NCBI RefSeq assembly: GCF_000330505.1
Contig: NW_004443556.1
Span: 121,553-185,552, forward strand
Reading direction: 5' to 3'
DNA: 64,000 nt
DNA from: Entamoeba invadens IP1
Taxonomy: Eukaryota > Evosea > Mastigamoebida > Endamoebidae
Positions 21,123 through 30,510 of this stretch are shown here, in pieces; within the stretch, counting starts at the first letter, position 1, and each line of letters opens with the position of its first letter. The notes under the pieces are model-generated. The model was given only the letters and a program-made list of their open reading frames with translations. It did not search any database and was not told the DNA's origin. The position numbers and the translations under genes are program-made.

Positions 21123-22628
21123 CAGAACAAACTATAGGATTTTGAGTTAAAATACAGTGTTTTATAAGAAGCAATTAAAACCCTGCTTATTCAGCTCTCT
21201 AAATCGAACAGAACGGACACTTTTCTTGAACTCAACCCATTTCATCAGGACACCCTTGCTAAGATTTTTTATCATTCAGTTGATTTGACTTGTTGTGAAA
21301 AAATTTGGAACTTTTGTTCTAAAACATTTTGATTGTTCCCAAATCCGCTCTTTGTTATTTTTTAAGACCGAAACATCACTTGTTGAATTAAAAAATATCA
21401 TTTTTGGCGCATTTTATATAATACCAACGTAAATGAAATGTTTTCCAACGGCGATGAGTGAAGTTTATTTATATTTTCTATAATAAGGAATGAAAAACAA
21501 ACTATGAAGGGAGCATATTTTGGTATCAGCAAATTGTTTCAATTGTTAATATTCGACAATTCTGTGGATAATCTCGGGAAAACACCCAATTTAAAGAACA
21601 AATAAAACAATATTTTTGGTTAAAAAAAATCCGTGAACTAAAAGCAATATAATGTTGAAATGCCCAACTAAAAAAAAACAAGGTTAACCATCTTTGTTCT
21701 TAAATAAATAAAATTAAATGGAATTGTATTTTTTTACTATAAAATGGTATTTCATTTATAAGTTGTTTCGGATGTAACACAAAAGCAAAGAAATTATCAC
21801 TCAAAAGATGTTATAAATTTATAAAACACCTGAAATGGATCGACAAATTGATTGGATTTATAATTTGTATAAAATAACTCTTTATTTTTCAAAAGATAAT
21901 TACACATGCAAACTAGACTTTGGGGTTTTTTAACACACTATAAATATTTTGTCGACAAATTGCTTTTTAAGAAGAGCTAAGCGAATCTTTATTACCTGAA
22001 ATGGTTTTAAATGGTTATGGAAATCATTAAAATAATTATAATTATAATTTGGATTATTGAATTAATAAAAATCACTTGAAAAACTCGAAAGCTGAACAAA
22101 ACGGCTTTGGAATTCTACAAATTTGTCCAAGTATTGTGAATGATTTGTTGCAGTCAGCTCCATTAACTAACTAATTGAACTCTTATTTAAAAACTTAATA
22201 TAAGCATTATTTAATATTTTCTAACCAAATTTAAAGATAGTTAAAGACGGGTAATGTGTGGGTATGTAATGCAATTCAACAATTACATCAAAATGTGAAA
22301 AATATCATTAAATTTGATCATCAAAGTCTTTTCTTCTTACTTGTTTGTATATATCAATTTGTTATTATAATTATTGTATGAAAGCTCCTTTCTTTTGTGC
22401 CATTTGATAATGAAATTAAACAATATTTAGCACAAACAAGTCAATCACTAAAATGCTTCTGATTGCGATACAATTCATTCATTAACTTTAAAAAATTTCA
22501 TTTTTATTTTACAATTTCACAATTCTTAAATGGGGAAATGAAAATTACTGAATCGCAAGATTTATCGCAACGCAATGTAAATTATTCAAATTCAAAACCA
22601 CAAAATATCAATTAAATGCAAATAAAAT
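21123..22628. other. 1.5-kb AT-rich intergenic region
   Basis: No gene, tRNA or paired terminal repeat recognised. It contains a 14-bp perfect palindrome (ATTTGTCGACAAAT) near 21949-21962 whose meaning is unknown. Confidence 0.5.
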
Positions 22629-23447
22629 TTAAATGACGACGCAGTCAATCTTTAGAACATCACCAAAAGGTAATCCGTCCGGTGTAAACAGTCTACATTC
22701 CGTCGAACAATTTCCTTCGTTCTCAACGGAGAATTCAAAAGCGACTTCTATTTGATTTGCTCCGATTATAGGCTGTATTGGGAATGTAGACTTCTCTGGC
22801 GAGATTTTAGTTCCATTCCAATAGCCAACATAACATCCTTTAGGCCATTGCCAATTCCCGTTGTTCTTTACTCTCCACACTTTAATATGTTTAGTCATTT
22901 TTTTGACATTTGTTGGGTAGATGAATGTGACATGTCGTAAGAAGACCATATGGTACTTCACTGTTAACTCTTTTTCTTCTTCTTTAACCCTTTCAACGTC
23001 TTCTTGAGTGACAGTCTTACACTTTTTGTTGACGATGTCAACTAAAACTTTGCCGGCGTGTTGTACTTCATTGTCTTCAAATAAGTTTGACAACTCAGAC
23101 CAGAAGACTTCTTCCTTCCTTTCTTTATCACTTAGACATTTCACTGCAACAGTTTTGGTTAACCACTCGACCAATTCCTGTTTAGTAATTTTCAGACGTT
23201 CCTTTTGACCCAAGTGCACTTTCACTATTCCAAAACTCTCAACATAAAACTTGAGATATGTCTCTTGATCGTTCACTAGAGTCGTACCATTGACACCACA
23301 GTATATCATGACATAAACGGGCGGAAGCTGTCGGAAGGCTTTAGACATCCGCTTTTGGAAAAGTGTCCACTTCAAGACTGTTTGATCAATAACAACACGG
23401 TGCGTTTCTTTGCCGCACTCTGCGTCGACTAGAAATTGCTTTTCCAT
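22629..23447 (-). CDS. NBR1-like protein: PB1 domain plus FW (four-tryptophan) domain
   Basis: 272 residues from the ATG at 23447 (one codon inside the open frame, which begins with TTG). Numbered from there, residues ~4-79 look like a PB1 domain: a basic strand/helix start (HRVVIDQTVLKWTLFQKRM), YVMIYCGVNGTTLVNDQETY as the acidic OPCA-like turn. Residues ~165-272 form an FW/NBR1 domain: KVWRVKNNGNW, QWPKGC and YVGYW supply four tryptophans at 191, 199, 201 and 210, followed by GANQIEV, STECRLFTPDGLPFGDVL. NBR1 is the ancestral selective-autophagy receptor; its FW domain binds cargo or Atg8-linked partners and PB1 mediates polymerisation. ZZ and UBA domains are absent, so this may be a reduced receptor or an ILRUN-like relative. 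Confidence 0.7.
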   Translation of the reverse strand: MEKQFLVDAECGKETHRVVIDQTVLKWTLFQKRMSKAFRQLPPVYVMIYCGVNGTTLVNDQETYLKFYVESFGIVKVHLGQKERLKITKQELVEWLTKTVAVKCLSDKERKEEVFWSELSNLFEDNEVQHAGKVLVDIVNKKCKTVTQEDVERVKEEEKELTVKYHMVFLRHVTFIYPTNVKKMTKHIKVWRVKNNGNWQWPKGCYVGYWNGTKISPEKSTFPIQPIIGANQIEVAFEFSVENEGNCSTECRLFTPDGLPFGDVLKIDCVVI

Positions 23448-23801
23448 CAATTTCGGTGTTTACAGTTTGATTTATAACTTCGACTTTTCGTTTTGATTGA
23501 ATGACTAAAAGGTGTCTTTCTTTATTCTTTTAATGAATAATTTTATTATAATTTATTATGAAAATTAAGTTGTAACTTTTTTTCCTTCTCTTTGTTTAGT
23601 TATTATTATGTATTATTAATTTTATTATAATATTTACTAGAATTGATGTAATAGAATTGACTTTTTGTAATGGGATATTATATTATTGTCATTGAAATGA
23701 TATTACAAATAAATATATAATAACATTATGTCTTGAAAAACAAAACACCAACATTTGAATTGACTTATCACTTAATGTTATTGTCTATAGAATTGAATTA
23801 A

Positions 23802-24009
23802 AGTCTGTCTAAAAACGTTGTCCGCTTGTAAAAAGTTGTCCATGACAAAATTTTAGACAAAATAAGTTGAAAAATTTAGGAATTAGGTAAAAACGATCAA
23901 ATCCCGGTAAAAATTATGAAACAACGTTTTGGGAATGTTTCGAATTGTTTCCCGAAATATTCCAGTTTTGATGGTCCAAAAATGCCTGGACAACGTTTTC
24001 AGACTGACT
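23802..24009. mobile_element. ~208-bp MITE with ACGTTGTCC ends (copy 1)
   Basis: The left end (AGTCTGTCTAAAAACGTTGTCC region) pairs with the reverse complement of the right end (AGTCAGTCTGAAAACGTTGTCC region). It shares terminal and internal words (GGAATTAGGTAAAAA, ATATTCCA, ACCAAAAA..CAGGACAACG-type) with the element at 26643-26882. Confidence 0.75.
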
Positions 24010-24083
24010 ATATACAACTTTTTGAACTAAATGAATTAAAAATGAGTATTTTACTTTATATGTGTTAAAAACAATTTAACATA

Positions 24084-24321
24084 CAGTAGGAGGAAATATG
24101 GGGATGCTCGAAAAAGGAGGATGCTCGTAACTATTGGTTAATTTCAACTGAAAAATAATAAAATTACTATTAATTTTAATATAAATTATTAATCAAAAAA
24201 TTAATAAAAAGGAAAAACCGAATAAATTTATATTAATTATTTATTATTAATAATATTAAATAAATAAATATTAAGATGTAGATCCCCCTTTTTCTCAGCA
24301 TCCCACTTTTTCCGTTAACTG
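24084..24321. mobile_element. 238-bp TA-flanked MITE with CAGT ends
   Basis: The left end CAGTAGGAGGAAATATGGGG pairs with the reverse complement of the right end CAGTTAACGGAAAAAGTGGG; a second block GGATGCT is shared further in. TA lies outside both ends (24082-24083, 24322-24323). CAGT ends plus TA duplication suggest the pogo/Tigger or mariner group. Confidence 0.75.
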
Positions 24322-24897
24322 TACATAAAGTTATTATTTATATATTAAATTTTGACAACACATTTATATTAATTGTTAACTGTGTCTATGTTTTGTTATG
24401 ACAACTCAGAACAGAACAATTATTAAAATAATAAAGAGTTGTTGTTTTTTAATTTATGATTTGAACAAAATTCAATTATAATGAAGATTTATTTTACAAT
24501 TCATTCATTTGTCGCTATTTTCATTCATTAGTCCAATTTATGACTAAAAATATTGTGGTTTTACTTATTACAAACATGTTATTATCTTTTATAATAACTT
24601 AAATTGTTGAAAAAATGGGATAGTTTTTTGAGTTCTTTTCCAAATCGTTCTTTTAACATTGTATTTATATTTGCATTTTATAATAACTTCCCGAATTGTA
24701 TTATTAAAAACACCAACACATTATAAACACTGTTAAAAAATAATGGAAAAAACAAATAAGTGGCAAAATAATATGTTTACTACCATTTTCAGGGAAACAA
24801 TAATTCAAAAAATGGAGTTATTGAGAAGTTATTTTGTGGTTTACTTTTGAATGGAAACGTCCAATAAAAACACAACGTGAACAAATAATATCGTTCA

Positions 24898-25464
24898 ATG
24901 TTCTTTGTGCTTTTCTTTGTTGCCTTTTCAAACGCAGATTATGCAATTAAATACGAATCAACTGGCGAATTCAAAGCTTACAAACTTGGGAAGTGTTATT
25001 ACAAAGGTGATGGTCTTTATGTTCGATACGAGAAAAAGGATTCAAATCTTGAGTACTACTCTGGGTCTTCTTGTGACAAAACCGTTTTAGGCGGATCAGG
25101 AAGTGGGTTTGACAAACTTCAAGACTACCGATTGGAGTCTAAGCTTCCAAAATATTATTTAGTTAAAAAGACCTTTGAAGAGACCACAACATGCCTTTTT
25201 ACTGATGATGTGATTTCTCCAGAATATAAATATTATCCAGAAGGCTGTATAACCAGTGAGGGAGAGTCCAAAAAGTATAGTATTGATAACAACCTTGTTC
25301 ACGTCTATTCATACTTAAATTCCAAATGTGAAGGCACTGGTGAAATAGATACTGAAGAGTACAAAAAGTGTTTAATAAACGGAAAGAATAGTTGGATGTT
25401 CACCGACAGTTCTGTAAGCCTCTCCTTCGCTTTAGCAATCGGATTCCTCATTTTTATGTTCTAA
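24898..25464 (+). CDS. Small secreted, probably GPI-anchored surface protein, 188 aa
   Basis: A signal peptide (MFFVLFFVAFSNA) is followed by a hydrophilic Tyr/Lys/Ser-rich body with six cysteines (GKCYY, SSCDK, TTCLF, EGCIT, SKCEG, KKCLI) that could form three disulphides, and the protein ends in a hydrophobic stretch (LSFALAIGFLIFMF) with no cytoplasmic residues. That last feature is typical of a GPI-attachment signal; the likely cleavage region is the Ser/Asp-rich TDSSVS. I recognise no family beyond a secreted Entamoeba-type surface protein. Confidence 0.7.
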   Translation: MFFVLFFVAFSNADYAIKYESTGEFKAYKLGKCYYKGDGLYVRYEKKDSNLEYYSGSSCDKTVLGGSGSGFDKLQDYRLESKLPKYYLVKKTFEETTTCLFTDDVISPEYKYYPEGCITSEGESKKYSIDNNLVHVYSYLNSKCEGTGEIDTEEYKKCLINGKNSWMFTDSSVSLSFALAIGFLIFMF

Positions 25465-25927
25465 AGTAGGAACTATTAATTGAAACAAATTTACTATAAT
25501 TTTGTTCTGGAATTATAAAATAAACAATCAAAGGCGTCTATTTGTCGTAATATTAATTGTCGTACTTGCTTGTTTGTCACACAACTAAATAAATAATTAA
25601 ATGAATTATAATCATATTATTAATTATTATTAAAAATTAAACAATTGTACAACAATTTGTATTTTTACTAATATTTTATTTTATTATTGATAATATAATC
25701 AAAGTCGGTAATACTATTATTATTATTAATTTAATTACAATAGTATAAGTTAATTGATTAACAAAGGTATAATAATAATAGTATTTTTTACTTATTTTTT
25801 AATGATTATATTGTTTGTAAGCTTAAATCTGGCATATTGGAAAACCCCATTTTTGTCCTAAAAAGCAAAACACGATTCACTAAAAAGTTCGGTAATAAAA
25901 AATAGTAATTGTCATTTCGAAAAATAA
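25465..25927. other. AT-rich spacer
   Basis: Convergent 3' space; only A/T-rich microsatellite-like sequence seen. Confidence 0.5.
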
Positions 25928-26370
25928 TCAATTATCACAATAGGAATCAATAATTGCAGATAATACAGGATCGGTTATCTCAACATCGTGTGTAAATTTA
26001 TCGTCGTTTTCTAGTGTCATTTAAAGAATACAACAAAAAGCAACTTTCAACGTGTGAAGGTGACAATTGGTACGGTTTTGTTCTGAAACAACAGAATATG
26101 CATTTTGTATCAATTCTATGAATACCACACCATCAATTTTATTAAAAAGTGGATTTGTGGTTTTTGTATTAATACGTACACGTTCTCTTTGATGTCGAGT
26201 TTCTAAGTTTCTCAATTTAATTTCCAAGTTCCTTGCATCATAAACATCTCCAATTGCTGCAGCACGATATCTGTTAATTGTCTGATGTTTTTAAAGCAAA
26301 AACGTATTTTTAGTAAATGATTGTAAATTAAAAGAAAAAGAAAAAACGAATGCGGGTTTCCTAAATTCAT
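25928..26370 (-). CDS. Putative three-exon small protein gene (100 aa), unknown function
   Basis: On the minus strand: exon 1 26370-26348, intron 26347-26271 (GTTTTTTC...TTAACAG), exon 2 26270-26074, intron 26073-26011 (GTACCAAT...CACTAG), exon 3 26010-25928. The exons add to 303 nt, phases agree, and the joined product is charged and helical (NLEIKLRNLETRHQRERVRI, then DDKFTHDVEITDP). The second donor (GTACCA) is not the usual GTTTGT form, so the join at exon 2/3 is the weak point. A TATA-like GTATTTAAG lies 45 nt before the ATG. I do not recognise the family; it could also be a decayed gene. Confidence 0.4.
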
Positions 26371-26414
26371 TTGTGCCAGATTTAAGCGTTCAAACAATAA
26401 AACATCAAACAATT

Positions 26415-26423
26415 CTTAAATAC
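26415..26423 (-). promoter_or_regulatory. TATA-like core promoter element GTATTTAAG
   Basis: On the minus strand this matches the GTATTTAAA-type TATA element known from Entamoeba promoters, about 45 nt upstream of the proposed ATG at 26370, a spacing that allows a start site ~30 nt downstream and a very short leader. Confidence 0.4.
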
Positions 26424-27066
26424 CATGGTTTACATATAATACAGTCTGGTTTCTAACATTATTTGGTAACTTTTGGACCATAAAGATTGGAATATTTGGG
26501 AAAGCCATCCCAAAAATCTATCCCAATTGTTTCGGGTTTTTTCAAGTTTTTCTAATGCCCGATGTTTAGACAAAATTAAAGCTATTTTTTGTCCACCATA
26601 TGACACTAAAAGACTCTAATTAATTTAGAAAAATTTAAAATAGAGTTTGTTGTAAAACTTTGTCCCAGTCGCCAACGTTGTCCTTTTTATCAATTTATAC
26701 ACAAATAATTGTTTAAAACCCCGGGAATTAGGTAAAAATAGAAAAAAATGGGAAAAATTTAGGAAAAAAACTGAAACGACGATATTTTTATATTTCGAAC
26801 ATGATCCGGATATTTTCCAATTTTTATTGACCAAAAAGCGCAGGACAACGTTGGCGACGGGACAACGTTTTCCGACTAACTCTAGTGTTAAGTCCATATT
26901 CCATTACCCCAACCATTTCAATGTCAATGAAAAACAGAAATATAAGTTTTTCATTTTACATTTCTGAAATATAATGAAATAAGTTGGTAAATATGAAAAA
27001 AAAGAATTACCAAAAACCAAAATATATGCGACGGACGATTACAAACACGCGCAGCGTAAAATACAG
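26424..27066. other. Intergenic region with MITE and a degenerate relative
   Basis: Contains the element at 26643-26882. The stretch ~26465-26600 has, on the minus strand, words shared with the 23802 element (TTCCCAAATATTCCA, TGGTCCAAAA), so it is probably a decayed family member. Confidence 0.5.
26643..26882. mobile_element. 240-bp TA-flanked MITE with ACGTTGTCC ends (copy 2)
   Basis: About 41 bp at each end pair with few mismatches (left GAGTTTGTTGTAAAAC..., right reverse complement GAGTTAGTCGGAAAAC...), including an exact inner block GTCGCCAACGTTGTCC. TA lies outside both ends (26641-26642 and 26883-26884). The ACGTTGTCC word is doubled within each arm. Confidence 0.8.
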
Positions 27067-27524
27067 TCAGTCCTGCCCCATCTTTCTTTTGACTTTCTCC
27101 ATAGTTTTGAGTTGTTTTCCTTTACTTACGGCTTCATCTTTGTCTTTCACATCCTTTAAGTTATTTTCTAGTTGAGTTTTAAGATCCGAAAGAAAAGCAG
27201 AAGAACTCAACAAACTAAAACAAAAGGAAGGACTTCGTTGACATTACTGTCTTCGCCAAACCGTTTTGTAATAATTGATATCTTTTTATCTTTCACACTA
27301 TGGTCGTTCTCTTCAACTTGAAATGCAAGTGGGCGTTCCCCACTCATTTGTTTCACTTTGTCGGACTTTCGTATCATTTGCCCATTCATACTCGCCTCCT
27401 CTTCATCACTACACGACAAAAAAGGCTCGATCTTCCCAAGACTATCAGAGCGCCCAGTGATCTTCGCTAACTTCTCCGCTCGCAACTGACGCGCTCGCTC
27501 CTCTTCGGTCATCACCACAGACAT
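27067..27524 (-). CDS. Hypothetical charged protein, 136 aa, two exons
   Basis: Exon 1 27524-27262, intron 27261-27215 (GTTTGGCG...GTTTTAG, 47 nt), exon 2 27214-27067. Splicing extends the first frame, which otherwise ends in a short unlikely tail, by 49 residues of strongly coding-like, helical, Lys/Asp-rich sequence (SDLKTQLENNLKDVKDKD... ending KVKRKMGQD). Phases match and total length is 137 codons including stop. The N-terminus has a TEEERARQLRAEKLAKI basic/acidic helix; a SCSDEEE cluster looks like a CK2 site. No family recognised; possibly a small nuclear or RNA-associated protein, but that is only composition. Confidence 0.55.
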
Positions 27525-28034
27525 TCCCTCTTTTTTCTCAGTTCGTTTGCATTATTTTTAAAACTAAACTCCCCTTCTAAAATAAGTTGTCTTGTCTTTC
27601 ATAAGGTTTTTCTTGGTGGTTTTCATTCGCTGGACGATTCAGAAGTTACCTTCCATCCAAATCGGGTATGCCTATTTTTATAATTGTTTTACTATATTGT
27701 TACTAGTATTTTGAAACTATATATTTTAATTTGTTTATAGTATATTTAATAATACTTCTGATTATATCTGTTGCAACAGAAAATCAAAAAAATATAACCA
27801 CAGTTTTGAGAAGAAGTAACCAATAGTCTCAATCTATTTTTTTGATGATTTATTTGTTATACAAAATATTAGAAATGTTGGCTATTGAAAAAATTTGGAG
27901 AATTTATCTCAAAAATATGGAAATACTCAACACACCATTTTTTTATTTTTACAAATTTAGGAAACCCTATTTAACCCTCGGGTCTGTATTTTTAATTCCT
28001 CATTTTTACCTTAAAAAAACTTAAAAGAAAGACG
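27525..28034. other. Divergent AT-rich promoter region
   Basis: No gene or repeat pair recognised; a short open frame near 27842 is low-quality AT-rich sequence. Confidence 0.5.
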
Positions 28035-29603
28035 ATGAAACCGAAGACGACGCTGGTCGTTTCGAAGGTCACCCCAAAGGGGGTGCTCACAAAAATCAAT
28101 TTTGCACTAAGTAAGTTGGTAACGTCAATTGGAACAATTGGTGCTGACATCATGCTTAAGGAGGCAACAACACTTCAAGCTGTTTTAATTGTCGATACAA
28201 TCAACAATCCGTCTGGGATAATGTTCAACAGGGGAGAGGTTGGTTCCCTTTATGTAAACGGCCAACCGATCAACAAAAATATGACTTACCCAATCACCGC
28301 ACGTGACCTTATCCAGATATTGGATCATTTCCTTTATTTAACGTACGGTAAACCGGAAGAATCCGACAAAGACATTGTTCTACAGAAAATGAAGGTCGGG
28401 AAGAGAAAATCAATTTCAAGTACACCAATAAAGAGGGATAGTATAACCGTAAGGAGGTCTCAAGAACAACGGACCAGTATTAAGAAATTGGTTTCGGAAG
28501 ATAACCCAAAGGAGTTTAAGAATGAGGACAACGACTTCAACGTAAATTTTTCGCTTTTATCTTCCGTCATTCCAGAAGAGATTGAGATTGACAACGCGAA
28601 TGACAGCAAAGTTGAGAGTGGTGGAACGAAAGAAGATTTGAGGCGCAAAAAAGTGGAGAAAGTGAGAAAGCCAAGAAAAAGATCACAATCCCGCGAGGCG
28701 AGGAGAGAGACCTGTGAGATCGAGGAACTCAAAGATGAAGAGAAGAAAGAGGTTGTAATTCGTGTTTCGCAACAGAAGGGTAACGTCAAATCAATTATAA
28801 GCGAAACCGACTTTTTGAAAGGAAAGGTGTTTTACTTTGGGATGAACGATGAGATGATGAAAAAATACGAGCATATTATCAAGAAGTATGGTGGGAAAGT
28901 TGGTGACCGATACCCAAAATTTGATAAAGCTTTATTGCCAACAAAAGCTGAGCTTGACGCGTTTAAAAAAGAAGAAAAAGGAGAAGAGCTATTTCATAAG
29001 TGGGGCGTGAACGGTCCCAAAGAATGCGCCTTAGTCGTGAGTAAAGAAAATGAGGGTCCGCACATGGCTTACTTATGTTGCATTGTCAGCCAGGTTCCTG
29101 TCATCAGATCGGATTATTTTGACCAAATCGCTAAACAAAAGAAAGACGTTGGGATGTTCAATTTTCTTGCACCGGTTATACCAACATCAACAGGTGTTTT
29201 TGCAAATTCAGTTCAGCCAATTGAGTTCTTCCCATTTGAAACATACAACATTAATGAAGTTCCCAGAATTCAAATTCCGGCGAAAAAGAGTGAGTCGGAG
29301 AAGAATATCACTGAAACCTTTATCGTTAAAGTTGGGTGCAGGGTGGTGGACCGAACAATTACTCGGAAAAGCGAACTGAAACCGACGGGACTTGACAAAT
29401 CTGTTTACTCTTTTAGCCCCATCATGGAGTCTGAGGTGAAGAAAAATAGGATGAGCATGGGTACTCAAAGAAAAAGCGAGGCGCAACAAGACTTTCTTGT
29501 GCTATATCTTGATTGGGTTGTGAAGATGATTTTGGACGGCGGTTTTATAGCCCCACGAGACTACATTCTGAATAAGGACGTTGATGGGTATGACCAAATC
29601 TAA
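28035..29603 (+). CDS. FHA-like and BRCT-like protein, 522 aa (possible DNA-damage mediator)
   Basis: Residues ~5-105 fit an FHA beta-sandwich of the Ki-67/MDC1 type: SIGTIGADIML, then SLYVNGQPI, then ARDLIQILDHFLYLTY, matching the family's GR..DI, VNG and D.I.I...F.F elements, although the canonical Arg and His that contact phosphothreonine are not obvious (TIGADI for GR..DI). Residues ~110-250 are a basic, Ser/Arg-rich linker (RKPRKRSQSREARR). Residues ~258-370 fit a BRCT fold (FLKGKVFYFGM, KKYGGKVG, VSQVPVIRSDYFDQI), and ~487-512 (FLVLYLDWVVKMILDGG, then DYIL) look like the last helix of a second BRCT with its conserved Trp. FHA plus BRCT is the layout of Nbs1/MDC1-like checkpoint proteins. 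Assigned by pattern only. Confidence 0.55.
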   Translation: MKPKTTLVVSKVTPKGVLTKINFALSKLVTSIGTIGADIMLKEATTLQAVLIVDTINNPSGIMFNRGEVGSLYVNGQPINKNMTYPITARDLIQILDHFLYLTYGKPEESDKDIVLQKMKVGKRKSISSTPIKRDSITVRRSQEQRTSIKKLVSEDNPKEFKNEDNDFNVNFSLLSSVIPEEIEIDNANDSKVESGGTKEDLRRKKVEKVRKPRKRSQSREARRETCEIEELKDEEKKEVVIRVSQQKGNVKSIISETDFLKGKVFYFGMNDEMMKKYEHIIKKYGGKVGDRYPKFDKALLPTKAELDAFKKEEKGEELFHKWGVNGPKECALVVSKENEGPHMAYLCCIVSQVPVIRSDYFDQIAKQKKDVGMFNFLAPVIPTSTGVFANSVQPIEFFPFETYNINEVPRIQIPAKKSESEKNITETFIVKVGCRVVDRTITRKSELKPTGLDKSVYSFSPIMESEVKKNRMSMGTQRKSEAQQDFLVLYLDWVVKMILDGGFIAPRDYILNKDVDGYDQI

Positions 29604-29751
29604 GATCATTTTATTTTTTGTTGTACGTTGGTTCTTGTTTTTTTCATTAGTATAATTTCTAATATAAATTATTATTATTGAAATAAAATTTTTTTTAATG
29701 TTTTTTATTGGAACACAATTGAAAACTTGTTTTTTATTTTTACGTTTTATA

Positions 29752-30341
29752 GCTGTTCGGCGACTTTATAGTTTCTTTGAAAATCGCCGACTTTTCAGTG
29801 GTCTTAAAAGTCGCTGACCTAAATATTTAGTTAAATAACTATTCAAAATACAGTAAAACCTCCCAAGAGCGGTACCTCTGAAGAGCGGGTTCTCTCAAGA
29901 GCGGGCATTTTTTAGACTGAAACTAAAAATAGAGTTCTCTATCGAGCGGTTTATAAGGTTTGATTGGCTAAAAATGCCCGCTCTTGAGAGAACAAAATTA
30001 CCACATCTCCCGCTCTTGGGAGGTTTTACTGTACCATTTATCATGTAAAAGATATTGAAAAAAATAAACCATATAAATTTAATATAATTATTATTAAAAA
30101 GTAAAATGAAACAATACCGTCCCAATTATATCTTCTCAAATCATTTTTTAAATTATATTTATATGATTATAATATAACAAATTATAACAACTATTGTGTT
30201 TTTACACATTTTTGAGACTATAATGAATATGGTATAATTTATTAAAGTTAATAGTTATTTAGTTCTAAAAGAAGTCGGCGACTTTTGAAGGGACTCAAAA
30301 AGTCGCCCACTTCTCAGTAATATCAAAAGTCGCCGAACAGC
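29752..30341. mobile_element. Outer MITE with GCTGTTCGGCGACTTT ends, interrupted by another MITE
   Basis: GCTGTTCGGCGACTTT at 29752 is the reverse complement of AAAGTCGCCGAACAGC ending at 30341. Degenerate GTCGGCGACTTTT / AGTCGCTGACC words recur inside both arms. The inner 181-bp element at 29851-30031 sits in the middle; removing it leaves an element of about 407 bp. Flanks are TATA-like on both sides but no exact duplication is clear. Confidence 0.75.
29851..30031. mobile_element. 181-bp TA-flanked MITE nested in the outer element
   Basis: CAGTAAAACCTCCCAAGAGC at the left is matched by the reverse complement at the right end; further arm blocks (TCTCTCAAGAGCGGGCATTTTT region) also pair. 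TA lies outside both ends (29849-29850 and 30032-30033). The GAGCGG word is repeated several times across the arms. Pogo/mariner-like ends. Confidence 0.85.
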
Positions 30342-30510
30342 CATTATACTTCCGAATTATATTAAGAGTCTATTATATTGTATAGAATTATAATAATATT
30401 GAAAAGTAAAAATATAGACGTACTAGTAAACAATAACTAGAAATAGTTTTCAAGTGTTTCAAAAAGTTGTTAATGTTTTAAAAAACAATAAAACTAGTAA
30501 AAAGAAGAAC

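Larger units (their letters stand above)
23448..24897. other. Intergenic region with two MITEs
   Basis: Divergent spacer containing inverted-repeat elements at 23802-24009 and 24084-24321, separated by only ~75 bp. No gene recognised. Confidence 0.6.
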
